From: an uncultured Bacteroidales bacterium | GTDB taxonomy: Bacteria > Bacteroidota > Bacteroidia > Bacteroidales > Paludibacteraceae | Direction: 5' to 3' | Assembly (NCBI GenBank): GCA_902798965.1 | Contig: CADBYS010000016.1 | Coordinates: 1-60,958, forward strand | DNA: 60,958 nucleotides | Part shown: one piece after another, positions 4,826 to 13,031 of the stretch | Position numbering within the stretch: the stretch's first letter is position 1 | Layout of the letters: each line of letters opens with the position of its first letter | Notes under the pieces: model-generated | Told to the model about the DNA's origin: nothing | The model's database searches: none | What the model saw: the letters and a program-made list of their open reading frames with translations, nothing else | Program-made: the position numbers and the translations under genes

Positions 4826-6082
4826 TCAGGTTTCTATCATCCAGCCTATGGCGTTGAGCGCGAGAAAACGATAGCGGGGTGATGAGTGCGGTACATCGTG
4901 TGCCTTACGATAGACGGAGGCTTCGACCTCGGGTGACTCGATCAGTGCCTGGGAGGGCTCAATGAGTAACAGTTGTCCGTTGGCACAGGCATTGAAGTAC
5001 TCTCCGCCAGGCTTGTAGTAGCGCTCATGCGGGTCACCGGGCTTAGGGAAGCCGTTGTTGAGCAGTATGATCATCGGGTAGCCTGCTCGGCGCAGAGCAC
5101 GGCTGATCTGTTTCTCGCCCTCGGAGATAGCTGCACAGATGAACACTGTGCCGTTGTCGGCTTTAGCGAGGCAATCCTCGCGCTTGGCATCGATCTCGGC
5201 TTGGGTGAGCTTACGTGAGCATTGTAGCACAGTGCGCATGGGGCGCTCGGCGAGGAATATGTTGCCCAATGTGGTGCACTCGATGCCGGCGACCATTGTC
5301 TGCCGGCGTATGCGGAACAGGTCGGGGTTGGCGCGCTTGAGCCACAGGCGGCGGGGGTTATCCTTGACGTAGTCGATCATGGGCTGGAGCTGATCGTGCG
5401 AGTGGAGTATGCGATCATGATAGCGGGCTATATCGGGCTGCCATATAGAACCAGAATCGCCTGTGTTCGCAAAAATGCGAACAAAATGCAAAATATTATG
5501 CAATGAGCTGCTGCCGTGACTACTAATTGTTATATCCTTGGCTGAGCCGGTGCCGTGGCTACTAATTGTTATATCCTTGGCTGAGCCGGTGCCGTGGCTA
5601 CTAATTGTATTTTGCATTTCGGCGATATTTTTATCGCCGCTTGCACGCTCGCAGCCTATACTTTGGCGACTCATACAATCGGTGATATAGCGTTGCTTAT
5701 ATTCCATCGTGCATGCGGTTTTGAACCCACGCACCACATGCCCTATGCTATTGGGCAGTGGCTCGAGCACTTGTATCACTACATGAATATGATCGGGCAT
5801 AATCTGTGCCGCGAGGATCTTGATAGCGTAGCCTTTAGGCGCATAGAACTGAGACAAGCCGCTAAGTATCTGCCACACTTGCTCACCGAACTCATTGAGC
5901 TCGATATGCGCCTGTTCTGCTCTGTTGCCCTCCAACCTACCGAATAGTGGGTAACGCTCGGCTACTGCGAGGGTGATGTGATATATTCCTCGCCCGCGAT
6001 AATCCCAGTTCCGCTCGCGATGATGGCGTGTGGGGTCAAGGTCATAGCGCCAGCCTTCCGGTGTCATTTGGGGTGTTGCCAT
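4826..6082 (-). CDS. REP-type tyrosine transposase (Y1/HUH) with C-terminal extension
   Basis: Residues about 25-260 form a Y1 (IS200/RAYT-like) transposase: RGIYHITLAV, the metal-binding DHIHVVI (about 97-103) and IDYVKDNPRR with the likely catalytic Tyr. Such enzymes nick single-stranded DNA at hairpin elements. The protein has 418 residues; the roughly 150 after the Y1 domain include PGGEYFNACANGQLLLIEP and look Rossmann/DprA-like, which is my inference. Between the HUH and Tyr motifs the frame holds two REP-like hairpins and a 39-bp tandem repeat (13 residues, ISSHGTGSAKDIT). A further hairpin lies upstream of the start. No terminal repeats of an insertion sequence are seen, as expected for a domesticated RAYT. 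Confidence 0.75.
   Translation of the reverse strand: MATPQMTPEGWRYDLDPTRHHRERNWDYRGRGIYHITLAVAERYPLFGRLEGNRAEQAHIELNEFGEQVWQILSGLSQFYAPKGYAIKILAAQIMPDHIHVVIQVLEPLPNSIGHVVRGFKTACTMEYKQRYITDCMSRQSIGCERASGDKNIAEMQNTISSHGTGSAKDITISSHGTGSAKDITISSHGSSSLHNILHFVRIFANTGDSGSIWQPDIARYHDRILHSHDQLQPMIDYVKDNPRRLWLKRANPDLFRIRRQTMVAGIECTTLGNIFLAERPMRTVLQCSRKLTQAEIDAKREDCLAKADNGTVFICAAISEGEKQISRALRRAGYPMIILLNNGFPKPGDPHERYYKPGGEYFNACANGQLLLIEPSQALIESPEVEASVYRKAHDVPHSSPRYRFLALNAIGWMIET
5464..5494 (-). repeat. REP-like hairpin 1 inside the transposase gene
   Basis: On the minus strand the guide ATTTTGCATTT is followed by stem TGTTCGC, loop ATTTTT and stem GCGAACA. It is read in frame as NILHFVRIFANT of the transposase. 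Confidence 0.75.
5513..5608. repeat. 39-bp tandem repeat inside the transposase gene
   Basis: Two full copies (5522-5560 and 5561-5599) plus partial copies at each end repeat a 39-bp unit exactly or nearly so. The length is a multiple of three, so the frame is kept and 13 residues are repeated. It sits between two REP-like hairpins. Confidence 0.85.
5609..5639 (+). repeat. REP-like hairpin 2 inside the transposase gene
   Basis: ATTTTGCATTT is followed by CGGCGAT, the loop ATTTTT and ATCGCCG, a perfect 7-bp stem. The orientation is opposite to hairpin 1, so the pair at 5464 and 5609 is convergent in layout. On the coding strand it reads as GDKNIAEMQN. Confidence 0.8.
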
Positions 6083-6098
6083 AGTGGGGGGGGGTAAG

Positions 6099-6129
6099 TG
6101 TTCGCAAAAATGCGAACAAAATGCAAAAT
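6099..6129 (-). repeat. REP-like hairpin 3 upstream of the transposase
   Basis: On the minus strand ATTTTGCATTT, stem TGTTCGC, loop ATTTTT and stem GCGAACA are identical to hairpin 1. It ends 17 bp before the transposase start, where it could serve as cis substrate or as a regulator of expression. Confidence 0.8.
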
Positions 6130-6164
6130 ATTATCAAATGGTGCATAACTCATATGCAAGTGAT

Positions 6165-9100
6165 TTATAGTCCCTCAATCAGGTTGCGCTCATCTTCCGT
6201 TAAGCCGTAGAGCTGATAGACGCGATTGTCTATCTCTCGGTCGGTGGCGGCTATTTGGGTAGTGAGGTCATTGCAGGCTGCCTTGTACTGCCCAAAATAT
6301 TCTTCCCACTCGTCTTGTTGAACGAGGCTCAACTTGATCTTCTGCTTCTTGAGTTCCGCTACAAAACCTGCGAAATCGAGGGTATCGAAGGTATCAAGAG
6401 TGCCGGTAATCTTGATGTCCGGCAGGTTATCCTGCAACCGCCTGATGAACCTCGCCCGCTTGGCCAGCAGATCACGGTTGAGTGATAGCATGCGGTCAGC
6501 GAGCGAAGATAATTGTTCTGCCAATTCGCCTTCAATAGGAGGAATAGGAATCTGCTCAAAATATTGCGGCTTAACCTCAATATAACCTCCGCTACGAACA
6601 ACGCAAATGCTTGTTAAGAATGTCCACACAATACGAGAATTAAGGATACATAGCAATGCTTTATTGGATGTAGGTAACATACATGTGGGAGCAGAAACAA
6701 TAGTACCACTCTCATCAAAACTAAACTTGTTATTATTCTGTAAATTACCCCAGATTATCTTAGGTTCGTAGAATAGAGGCTGATACGCACAATTGCGTAA
6801 ATTATATGGCGTATTCCCTTTGTCGTATCGCTTACTTAATTGTGGCTCAAAAGCGCTTAAATGTTCTTTAATTGCCGGATATTGCTCTATATCAATAGAA
6901 GGTATATCCCCATATCCGTTGTGGGTACAAAGCAGATATTTAGGAAGCGGGTTATTGTACCATTTGTGCAGATCCTTTCCTTCATATACCGGCTTTATCA
7001 GTTCTGCTGATTTTGGATTCTTCTCTATTAGTTCATTCTTTTTCGTTTCGTCAATAAAGAAAGCGTCATTCAGACCTGTTAATAAGCCGCGATAACATTT
7101 CCCGTACTGCTCTTTGATAGTTTGGAAACGAACTATCTTCTTCAATACAGAAGCCATCTCAGAACTTTGGAAAGACCAACTCTCCGCATTGAGGCTCTGC
7201 TGCTCTACTTGCTTTTCTGGAGCAAGTTGAATCTCAACACTTCCTTGCATTGATTTTGGAATCTTTATATAAGGGAATGTGCCCGCGCTATTATCTTTCT
7301 TAAGAACCAAAATTATAGGATAAGTTGTTGCTCCTTCGAAAACTTGTACTTCGGTAAAATCTACATATTTTTGAATAGAAGCGTTCTCCTGTATGAATGA
7401 GCGTAATACTTTGCCCGCACTCGTTTTGTCAAACGTATTACTAATGAAAGCAAAGATTCCACTATCTTTCATTATATTTAGTCCGTGCTCATAGAAATAT
7501 GAGAATAAATCTCCATCAGGAGTGAAAGCCTTGAAATGTTGGCGATAGTAATCCAAATCCGCTTGAGACAATAATTCTGCTCTTACATACGGCGGATTGC
7601 CTATTACCACATCAAAACCGCCTTTGGCGAAGACTTGCGGGAACTCCTGCTGCCAGTTGAAGGCTTTATCGCCGGCGATGGCGGGATCGGAGATCAACGA
7701 GTTGCCGCACTTTATATTGTCATTGAGTGAGTTGAGCTTGCGGTGCGGTTTGGCTGTACGAAGCCACAAGGCGAGTTTGGCAATCTCCACACTCTCCTCG
7801 TTGATATCCACGCCGTAGAGGTTGTTCTCAAGGATGCTGTTCTCCGTCTCTTGGAATACGATACTACCTCCGGTAACCTTGGCGTACATCTCGTCAAGCA
7901 GTTTGTGCTCAGCCATCAGGAACTGTAGCGCGGCATTGAGGAACGCCCCGCTACCGCAAGCTGGGTCACAGATGGTGATGCCGAGCAGCCACTCGCGGTA
8001 GGCCTCCAAGCGCTCCAATAGGCGTTTCTTCGTAGCCATCTGGCGGTTCTTGTCGGCGAAGTACTCCTCTTCGTCAATCCCCATCTCGGCTTTTTTCTCT
8101 GCGCATAACCTCCCCACCGTGTTTTCCACGATGTATTTGGTTATATACTGCGGAGTATAGAACACACCGTCGCGTTTGCGTTTGCTGGTTGCCGTTGTTG
8201 TATTTTGCATTTCGGCGACATTTTTGTCGCCGTTAACTGCTCCGCTGTTAATCTGCGCTGTGACTTCCTCGATCTCGTTGAGTGAGTTCTCGAAGATGTG
8301 CCCGAGGATATTCACATCAACCTCGGTGTTATAATCATAGTCGGCAAGCTTGTGCGTGAAGCGAGCCAACAGGTCATCGTCAATCAGCAGCTCATCGAGT
8401 ACTTCATCAGGCTTGAACAGCCCACCATTGTAAGCGAATATCTCGTAGCCTTTGCCTTGATGTCCCTCGTTAAGGTAACGGAAGTACTTCTTTATGCGGT
8501 CGTAAAGCGGGAAATATGCATCCATATCCTTGAGTTGTTCCCACTCGGTCAGAATCCGTACCATTAGATTCGGCGGCAGCAACCCGCAGTCCTCGGCAAA
8601 AAAGATAAACAGCAACCGGTCAAGGAGTTTTTGAGTCTTCTTGAACAATAGTAGCTTATGCTCTTTGGGCGTGTTCTCATCGGTGTTACGATGGAGTATA
8701 TCCGCAAATATCTCACGCTTGAACGCTGAGTAGTCCTGATATAGTTGCCTGGTTATAAGATCCTCATTGCTTATACTTTCGTTCTTTGCCTTGAGCGGCA
8801 GATCGGTACTGAGAGTTTGCCATGACAGGCAGAAGTACAACAATCGGAAATCCTGTTCGCTGAGCGTGAACAGATTCCATTCGATATGCTCAACCGCATT
8901 GTCGATATAGAACCGCAGTTTCTCGAAGTTGGAGATGACGACATACTTCGTATCCTTGTGCTGGCTTTTGTAGCCGAATGCTTGGCGCTCTACATGGCTG
9001 AGGTCGGTGGTCTTGTGGTCTTTAAGTTCGATAACACCGATGACTTTCTCATCCCTCAATATAGCGCCATCGGCTTTCTTGGCATCTGTCTCGTTCTTCT

Positions 9101-9329
9101 GCTCGGTGATGAGATTGAAGGCAGGCGAGGGGTTAAGGGTGTAGCCGAAGACTTTCACGAACAACTCCCGCAGAAATCCTTCCTGGAACTGCTCTTCTTT
9201 CGACGAGCGGATGTTTTCCTGGATTTCTCGGTTAAGGAAATACGCTTTGTACACTTCCCATGCGGCGTTTACCTGCTCGGCGTTGAGTGCCGCAAGGTAC
9301 TTCTTGATGACGCTATTTTGAAAAAACAT
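6165..9329 (-). CDS. Type IIG restriction-modification enzyme (Eco57I-like)
   Basis: One 1054-residue chain combines nuclease, adenine methyltransferase and specificity parts. The N-terminal PD-(D/E)xK candidate is DGAILRDEKVIGVIELKDHK (about residues 88-107). Motif I of the methyltransferase is ICDPACGSGAFL and motif IV is GNPPYVR, the N6-adenine type. The C-terminal part, with GGYIEVKPQYFEQIPIP, resembles a TaqI/Eco57I target-recognition domain. It would methylate and cut foreign DNA in the cytoplasm. A REP-like hairpin is read in frame (NGDKNVAEMQNT) just before the methyltransferase domain. The promoter is at 9359-9366; the gene looks intact. Confidence 0.85.
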   Translation of the reverse strand: MFFQNSVIKKYLAALNAEQVNAAWEVYKAYFLNREIQENIRSSKEEQFQEGFLRELFVKVFGYTLNPSPAFNLITEQKNETDAKKADGAILRDEKVIGVIELKDHKTTDLSHVERQAFGYKSQHKDTKYVVISNFEKLRFYIDNAVEHIEWNLFTLSEQDFRLLYFCLSWQTLSTDLPLKAKNESISNEDLITRQLYQDYSAFKREIFADILHRNTDENTPKEHKLLLFKKTQKLLDRLLFIFFAEDCGLLPPNLMVRILTEWEQLKDMDAYFPLYDRIKKYFRYLNEGHQGKGYEIFAYNGGLFKPDEVLDELLIDDDLLARFTHKLADYDYNTEVDVNILGHIFENSLNEIEEVTAQINSGAVNGDKNVAEMQNTTTATSKRKRDGVFYTPQYITKYIVENTVGRLCAEKKAEMGIDEEEYFADKNRQMATKKRLLERLEAYREWLLGITICDPACGSGAFLNAALQFLMAEHKLLDEMYAKVTGGSIVFQETENSILENNLYGVDINEESVEIAKLALWLRTAKPHRKLNSLNDNIKCGNSLISDPAIAGDKAFNWQQEFPQVFAKGGFDVVIGNPPYVRAELLSQADLDYYRQHFKAFTPDGDLFSYFYEHGLNIMKDSGIFAFISNTFDKTSAGKVLRSFIQENASIQKYVDFTEVQVFEGATTYPIILVLKKDNSAGTFPYIKIPKSMQGSVEIQLAPEKQVEQQSLNAESWSFQSSEMASVLKKIVRFQTIKEQYGKCYRGLLTGLNDAFFIDETKKNELIEKNPKSAELIKPVYEGKDLHKWYNNPLPKYLLCTHNGYGDIPSIDIEQYPAIKEHLSAFEPQLSKRYDKGNTPYNLRNCAYQPLFYEPKIIWGNLQNNNKFSFDESGTIVSAPTCMLPTSNKALLCILNSRIVWTFLTSICVVRSGGYIEVKPQYFEQIPIPPIEGELAEQLSSLADRMLSLNRDLLAKRARFIRRLQDNLPDIKITGTLDTFDTLDFAGFVAELKKQKIKLSLVQQDEWEEYFGQYKAACNDLTTQIAATDREIDNRVYQLYGLTEDERNLIEGL
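8202..8232 (+). repeat. REP-like hairpin 4 inside the restriction enzyme gene
   Basis: ATTTTGCATTT is followed by CGGCGAC, loop ATTTTT and GTCGCCG. The stem differs from hairpin 2 by one compensated base pair. It encodes GDKNVAEMQN in a linker of the restriction enzyme. Confidence 0.8.
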
Positions 9330-9358
9330 GATTATATGATATTAGTCAATTCAGCCTA

Positions 9359-9366
9359 CAAAGATA
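9359..9366 (-). promoter_or_regulatory. Promoter -7 element of the restriction enzyme gene
   Basis: The minus strand reads TATCTTTG, preceded by an AT-rich tract, 30 bp upstream of the ATG at 9329. Confidence 0.65.
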
Positions 9367-9428
9367 CGAAAAAAAATGATATTTCCAAATTTTTCGGGAA
9401 AAAAGTTGCGGGAATGAGGATATTTTCT

Positions 9429-9902
9429 TTATCTCCTTCCTTGCACGGAGTCCATCAGTTTGTCGAAGTTGGAGGTGAAGGAGAATGCCTCGCGCAGGGC
9501 GTAGTAGTTCTGCGGGTCGGGACAGTAATCGTAGGCGAAGATGAGGAAGGTGAGGCGGTTGTCGTCGAAGGAGAAGACTTGTGCCAGACGTGCCAGATCA
9601 TCCACGCAGAAGTGCCCGAGAACGACGCAGAGCTTGGCTATATCGAGTTTCTTGTCGTCGAACGAGAGACCTTGCAGGGTATTCAGGGCTGCATCCATCT
9701 GCTCGGGTGTGGCGCACTCGATGTACTGCTGACGCGGCGGGCGGTGATGGTCGTGATGCATATGTTCGGGGCGGCCGTGTTCGGGGCGCTGTACATGCTC
9801 GGGGCGTTGGCCGTGGTTGTAACCTTCGTGCGGTCTCGGCGGTTGCGCATTAGCCGATATCATGGCTAATGCCAAAATGATTATGCTTACTAAACGTTTC
9901 AT
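9429..9902 (-). CDS. Secreted DUF4476 protein with His-rich linker
   Basis: The 157-residue product has a signal peptide (MKRLVSIIILALAMISANAQ), then a Pro/His-rich segment (about residues 21-60) with four RPEH-type repeats and HMHHDHHRPP, and a C-terminal helical DUF4476 domain (about 65-150) with CATPEQMDAALNTLQG and FSFDDNRLTFLIFAYDYC. DUF4476 occurs in Bacteroidota secreted proteins of unknown role. The histidines could bind metal ions in the periplasm; this is inference. It lies 14 bp downstream of the nucleotidase gene and is probably cotranscribed with it. Confidence 0.75.
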   Translation of the reverse strand: MKRLVSIIILALAMISANAQPPRPHEGYNHGQRPEHVQRPEHGRPEHMHHDHHRPPRQQYIECATPEQMDAALNTLQGLSFDDKKLDIAKLCVVLGHFCVDDLARLAQVFSFDDNRLTFLIFAYDYCPDPQNYYALREAFSFTSNFDKLMDSVQGRR

Positions 9903-9916
9903 GTTGATGAAAATGA

Positions 9917-11551
9917 TTACTTAATGACTATTCTGCCTTGTGATTGGCGGTAGATAGGGTTGATCTGTCCGCCCATGGCTTCGATGTAGTTGCATACGGC
10001 GGCTACGTCGTTGAGGGGTTCGCCCTGGAGGGGCAGCAGTCGCATATGGGCAAACGTACCCGAAGCACCTGAGCAGGCGATGATGTAGCTCTGTCCGCCG
10101 ATAGTGTAGGAGGCATCGGGGTTGACGGGCATCCAGCGACCTTTCTGCTCGTATGGCAGCCGGTCGGCTTCGCCGTTGTCGGGCACGAAGACCTCGGCAC
10201 GTACGATGCGGCGTGTGTTGCCCACGCCGGCGAACATACGGTTCTCGTTCCAGATGACAGAGCTCGGTATGCGCGGATCGACGGTGTAACGCAGTCCGGA
10301 CACATGGAGGAAATCGCCGTTCTCCTTGGGCAACAAGGCTACGCCTACCTCGAGCGCGTCGAGCAACTGCTGACCGGTGCACTCGGTGACGCGCATGGTG
10401 TTGTTGAACGGCCAGATGCTGACTACGTCGCCGAAGGTGATCGTCTCGCGGTAGATGCCTGCGCGCAGTCCGCCACCGTTGCAAACGCCTATGTTCGCTC
10501 CGGTGCTGTAGCGGGCGATATCCGCCATCAGGTCGCCGAGGTTCGTCTCGCGGGTGCGGACGAGTCGGTTATCGCTGTTATCACGGTCGATGAGGGCGAA
10601 CGCTGTGGTGCCGACAGGGCGGTTGACTTGCGCATCCAGTTCCTGCTTGACGGCGAGCGTGGTATCCCACACAGCCTGATTGACGGCGTGGCACTCGCTG
10701 ACAGGTAGCAGCTCGTTCTTCAGATTGTTCTGCGCATCGATAGTCAGTCGGCCGATATAGGCGAACTTCGTAGCTGTAGAAGCGAGGGTGACGCTATCGC
10801 CACGATCGTTGACGAGGCGCTCGTTGAGCAGGTGATGTGCGTGGCCGTCGAGCACTATATCTATGCCATGGGTGGCAGCAATCAGTCCGCGTGACTCAGC
10901 CACCTCGGGGTCGTCGCCCAGGTGCGAGAGTACGATGATGATCTGTGCGCCTTCGCCCCGCGCGGCATCCACGGCTTGCTGAACACGCTCATAGGTGTCC
11001 GTCTGGTGGAAATCGTAGAGGAGGTTACCCTCGTCGTCGATGAAGTAGGTGGGGGTAGAGGAGCGGAAGGTGGATGGCGTAGCTACGCCCACGAAGCCGA
11101 CCTTCGTGCTGCCGTACTTGCGGACTGCGTAGGCGGGGAAGAGATCGATTTCGGATTGGTGATTTTCTTCATTAGTGAAGCGGGAGAAGTTGCAGCACAG
11201 TGTTTGTGCGGTGAGTTGCTGCGAGAGGTGCTGCATCTGCGGTACGCTGTAGTCGAACTCATGGTTGCCGACCGTGATATAGTCATAGCCCACGGCGTTC
11301 ATGATGCGTACGATGGCTTCGCCTTGGGTGAGACTGCCGGCAGTGTTGCCTTGGGCGAAATCGCCGCTGCTGACGATGCTGACGTAGGGCGTTTGCTGCC
11401 GCTCGATGTCGCGCTGACCGGCAATACGTGCGTAACCGTCGATGGCGCAGTGCACATCGTTCTCATACAAGATAACTATCGGCTCCGTGCGCGTGCAGCA
11501 CGCCAACAGTACCAAACAGATTAACGGTAAAAAGAGATTCTTTCTATTCAT
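9917..11551 (-). CDS. 5'-nucleotidase / 2',3'-cyclic phosphodiesterase lipoprotein
   Basis: The 544-residue product has a lipoprotein signal (LICLVLLACC). The N-terminal metallophosphatase domain has YENDVHCAI, SSGDFAQGN, VGNHEFDYS and DGHAHHL, the metal ligands of the UshA family. The C-terminal nucleotidase domain has NLGDLMADI, NGGGLRAGIY and IWPFNN for base stacking. It should hydrolyse extracytoplasmic nucleotides to nucleosides and phosphate. Start at 11551 (MNRKNLFL) is preferred over the longer frame from 11635 because it gives a proper signal peptide and the -7 element lies at 11633-11640. Confidence 0.85.
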   Translation of the reverse strand: MNRKNLFLPLICLVLLACCTRTEPIVILYENDVHCAIDGYARIAGQRDIERQQTPYVSIVSSGDFAQGNTAGSLTQGEAIVRIMNAVGYDYITVGNHEFDYSVPQMQHLSQQLTAQTLCCNFSRFTNEENHQSEIDLFPAYAVRKYGSTKVGFVGVATPSTFRSSTPTYFIDDEGNLLYDFHQTDTYERVQQAVDAARGEGAQIIIVLSHLGDDPEVAESRGLIAATHGIDIVLDGHAHHLLNERLVNDRGDSVTLASTATKFAYIGRLTIDAQNNLKNELLPVSECHAVNQAVWDTTLAVKQELDAQVNRPVGTTAFALIDRDNSDNRLVRTRETNLGDLMADIARYSTGANIGVCNGGGLRAGIYRETITFGDVVSIWPFNNTMRVTECTGQQLLDALEVGVALLPKENGDFLHVSGLRYTVDPRIPSSVIWNENRMFAGVGNTRRIVRAEVFVPDNGEADRLPYEQKGRWMPVNPDASYTIGGQSYIIACSGASGTFAHMRLLPLQGEPLNDVAAVCNYIEAMGGQINPIYRQSQGRIVIK

Positions 11552-11632
11552 GGCTGACACAATTTTTACTGTTTTGGAGTTTTGGGAATAAGGAGTAAAG
11601 ACCGCTACTCTATATAGTCCCCAAAAAACGTA

Positions 11633-11640
11633 CAAAGTTA
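11633..11640 (-). promoter_or_regulatory. Promoter -7 element of the nucleotidase gene
   Basis: The minus strand reads TAACTTTG. The promoter is divergent from that of the DUF2851 gene; the two -7 elements are 124 bp apart. Confidence 0.7.
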
Positions 11641-11764
11641 CGAAAAAAATATGACTTTTGCAAATTTTTCGGCAAAAATATTTCGAGACAGGTCAAAAAA
11701 GTGGCAGATTACAAAAAAATGCAAAAATCTTAGGTGATTATTTGCAATTACGGATTTTTTTTCG

Positions 11765-11772
11765 TAACTTTG
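11765..11772 (+). promoter_or_regulatory. Promoter -7 element of the DUF2851 gene
   Basis: TAACTTTG preceded by a T-rich tract, with the ATG 22 bp downstream. The resulting leader is very short. Confidence 0.75.
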
Positions 11773-11793
11773 CAATCGCGTTCGGTAATAATT

Positions 11794-13023
11794 ATGCCGG
11801 AGATATTGTTGCATTACATATGGGAGCATTGTCTGTGGGCGGGATATGCGCAGCAGACGACGGACGGCAAGCCGATAGAGATCATCTCTGTGGGTGAGCA
11901 CAACCGTGATGCGGGCGCAGATTACAGCCATGCGCGCATCCGCATAGGCGGCAAGGAATGGGTGGGGAACGTAGAGCTGCATATCCATTCGAGCGAATGG
12001 TACCGGCACAAGCATCATCAGGACAAAGCGTACGATTCGGTTATTCTGCACGTGGTTCGCGACGCTGACAAGCAGGTATTCAATTCGCAAGGCGAAGCGA
12101 TCGAGCAATGTGAATTGCAATACCCGAGCGACCGCGACTATCTGACGAATCTGCTTGCCGATGCGATGCGAATGGACAGTGCGGAGGGCAGGATAGGTTG
12201 TGCGCAGCAACTGCTGGACGACCCGCTGCTGCTGACTGACGGCTGGCGCCGGTTGCTGCTGAGCAAGCGGCTGGACTGCAAGCGTGCGTCGATAGAGCGG
12301 CTGCTGGAGATAACACAAGGCAGTTGGGAACACGCGTTCTACATATCGCTGGCGCGCAACTTCGGTTTCCATACGAACAGCGTGCCGTTTGAGGAACTGG
12401 CAATAGCCACTCCGCTATCCGCCATACGTAAGCATCGCGACAACCTGTATCAGCTGACGGCCATGCTGTTAGGGCAGTCGGGCTTGCCGATGAAGGACGA
12501 GCAGATGGCTCGGGAGTATCAGTTCCTGCGGGCGAAGTTCGACCTGACACCGATAGACGGCAGCCTGTGGAAGTTGGGGCGTATACGTCCGCAGAACAGC
12601 CCGGAGCGACGGATAAGGCAGTTCGCAAGTCTGCTGCACCGGTCGGAGTTCCTGCTGAGCAAGGTGATAGAGCTGACGGATATCGATGCGCTGGTGGAAC
12701 TATTCAGCATGGAAGGCTTGAGCCGCGCATCGGTGGACATACTGCTGATCAATACCGTGCTTCCGTATAAATATGCGTACGCGCAGATAGCCGGCGGTAC
12801 GGCGGGAGCGACGGAGCAGTCGCCGATAGCGATGATGGAACAGATAGCAGCGGAGGACAACACCATCACGCGGCAGTGGAAGATGTTGGGGCAGACCGTA
12901 AAGAATGCGGCTGACTCGCAGGCGTTGCTGCACCTGTATCAGAACTATTGTATGCATCACGAATGCGTGAATTGTGAGGTAGGCTATCGTATATTCTTTG
13001 AACCGAGAAAAGTAAGACCATAA
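11794..13023 (+). CDS. DUF2851 family protein
   Basis: This 409-residue protein starts MPEILLHYIWEHCLW and has the conserved DUF2851 features GNVELHIHSSEWYRHKH and DKAYDSVILHVV in its N-terminal third, and CMHHECVNCEVGYRIF at the end. The family is widespread in Bacteroidota and of unknown function; the acidic/His pattern (VELHIHSSEW) suggests a nuclease-like fold, which is inference. Start at 11794 was chosen because a promoter at 11765 excludes the longer frame. It lies 8 bp upstream of the acyltransferase-like gene. Confidence 0.8.
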   Translation: MPEILLHYIWEHCLWAGYAQQTTDGKPIEIISVGEHNRDAGADYSHARIRIGGKEWVGNVELHIHSSEWYRHKHHQDKAYDSVILHVVRDADKQVFNSQGEAIEQCELQYPSDRDYLTNLLADAMRMDSAEGRIGCAQQLLDDPLLLTDGWRRLLLSKRLDCKRASIERLLEITQGSWEHAFYISLARNFGFHTNSVPFEELAIATPLSAIRKHRDNLYQLTAMLLGQSGLPMKDEQMAREYQFLRAKFDLTPIDGSLWKLGRIRPQNSPERRIRQFASLLHRSEFLLSKVIELTDIDALVELFSMEGLSRASVDILLINTVLPYKYAYAQIAGGTAGATEQSPIAMMEQIAAEDNTITRQWKMLGQTVKNAADSQALLHLYQNYCMHHECVNCEVGYRIFFEPRKVRP

Positions 13024-13031
13024 GAGGAAAA

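Noticed and set aside
5513-5608. Tandem repeat considered as a CRISPR array
   Set aside because: Copies are directly adjacent with no spacers and keep the reading frame of the transposase.
8886-9869. 327-residue plus-strand frame opposite the restriction enzyme start and DUF4476
   Set aside because: It spans two well supported leftward genes and the promoter between them.
11638-12372. 244-residue minus-strand frame opposite DUF2851
   Set aside because: It crosses the DUF2851 promoter and start and has no recognisable features.
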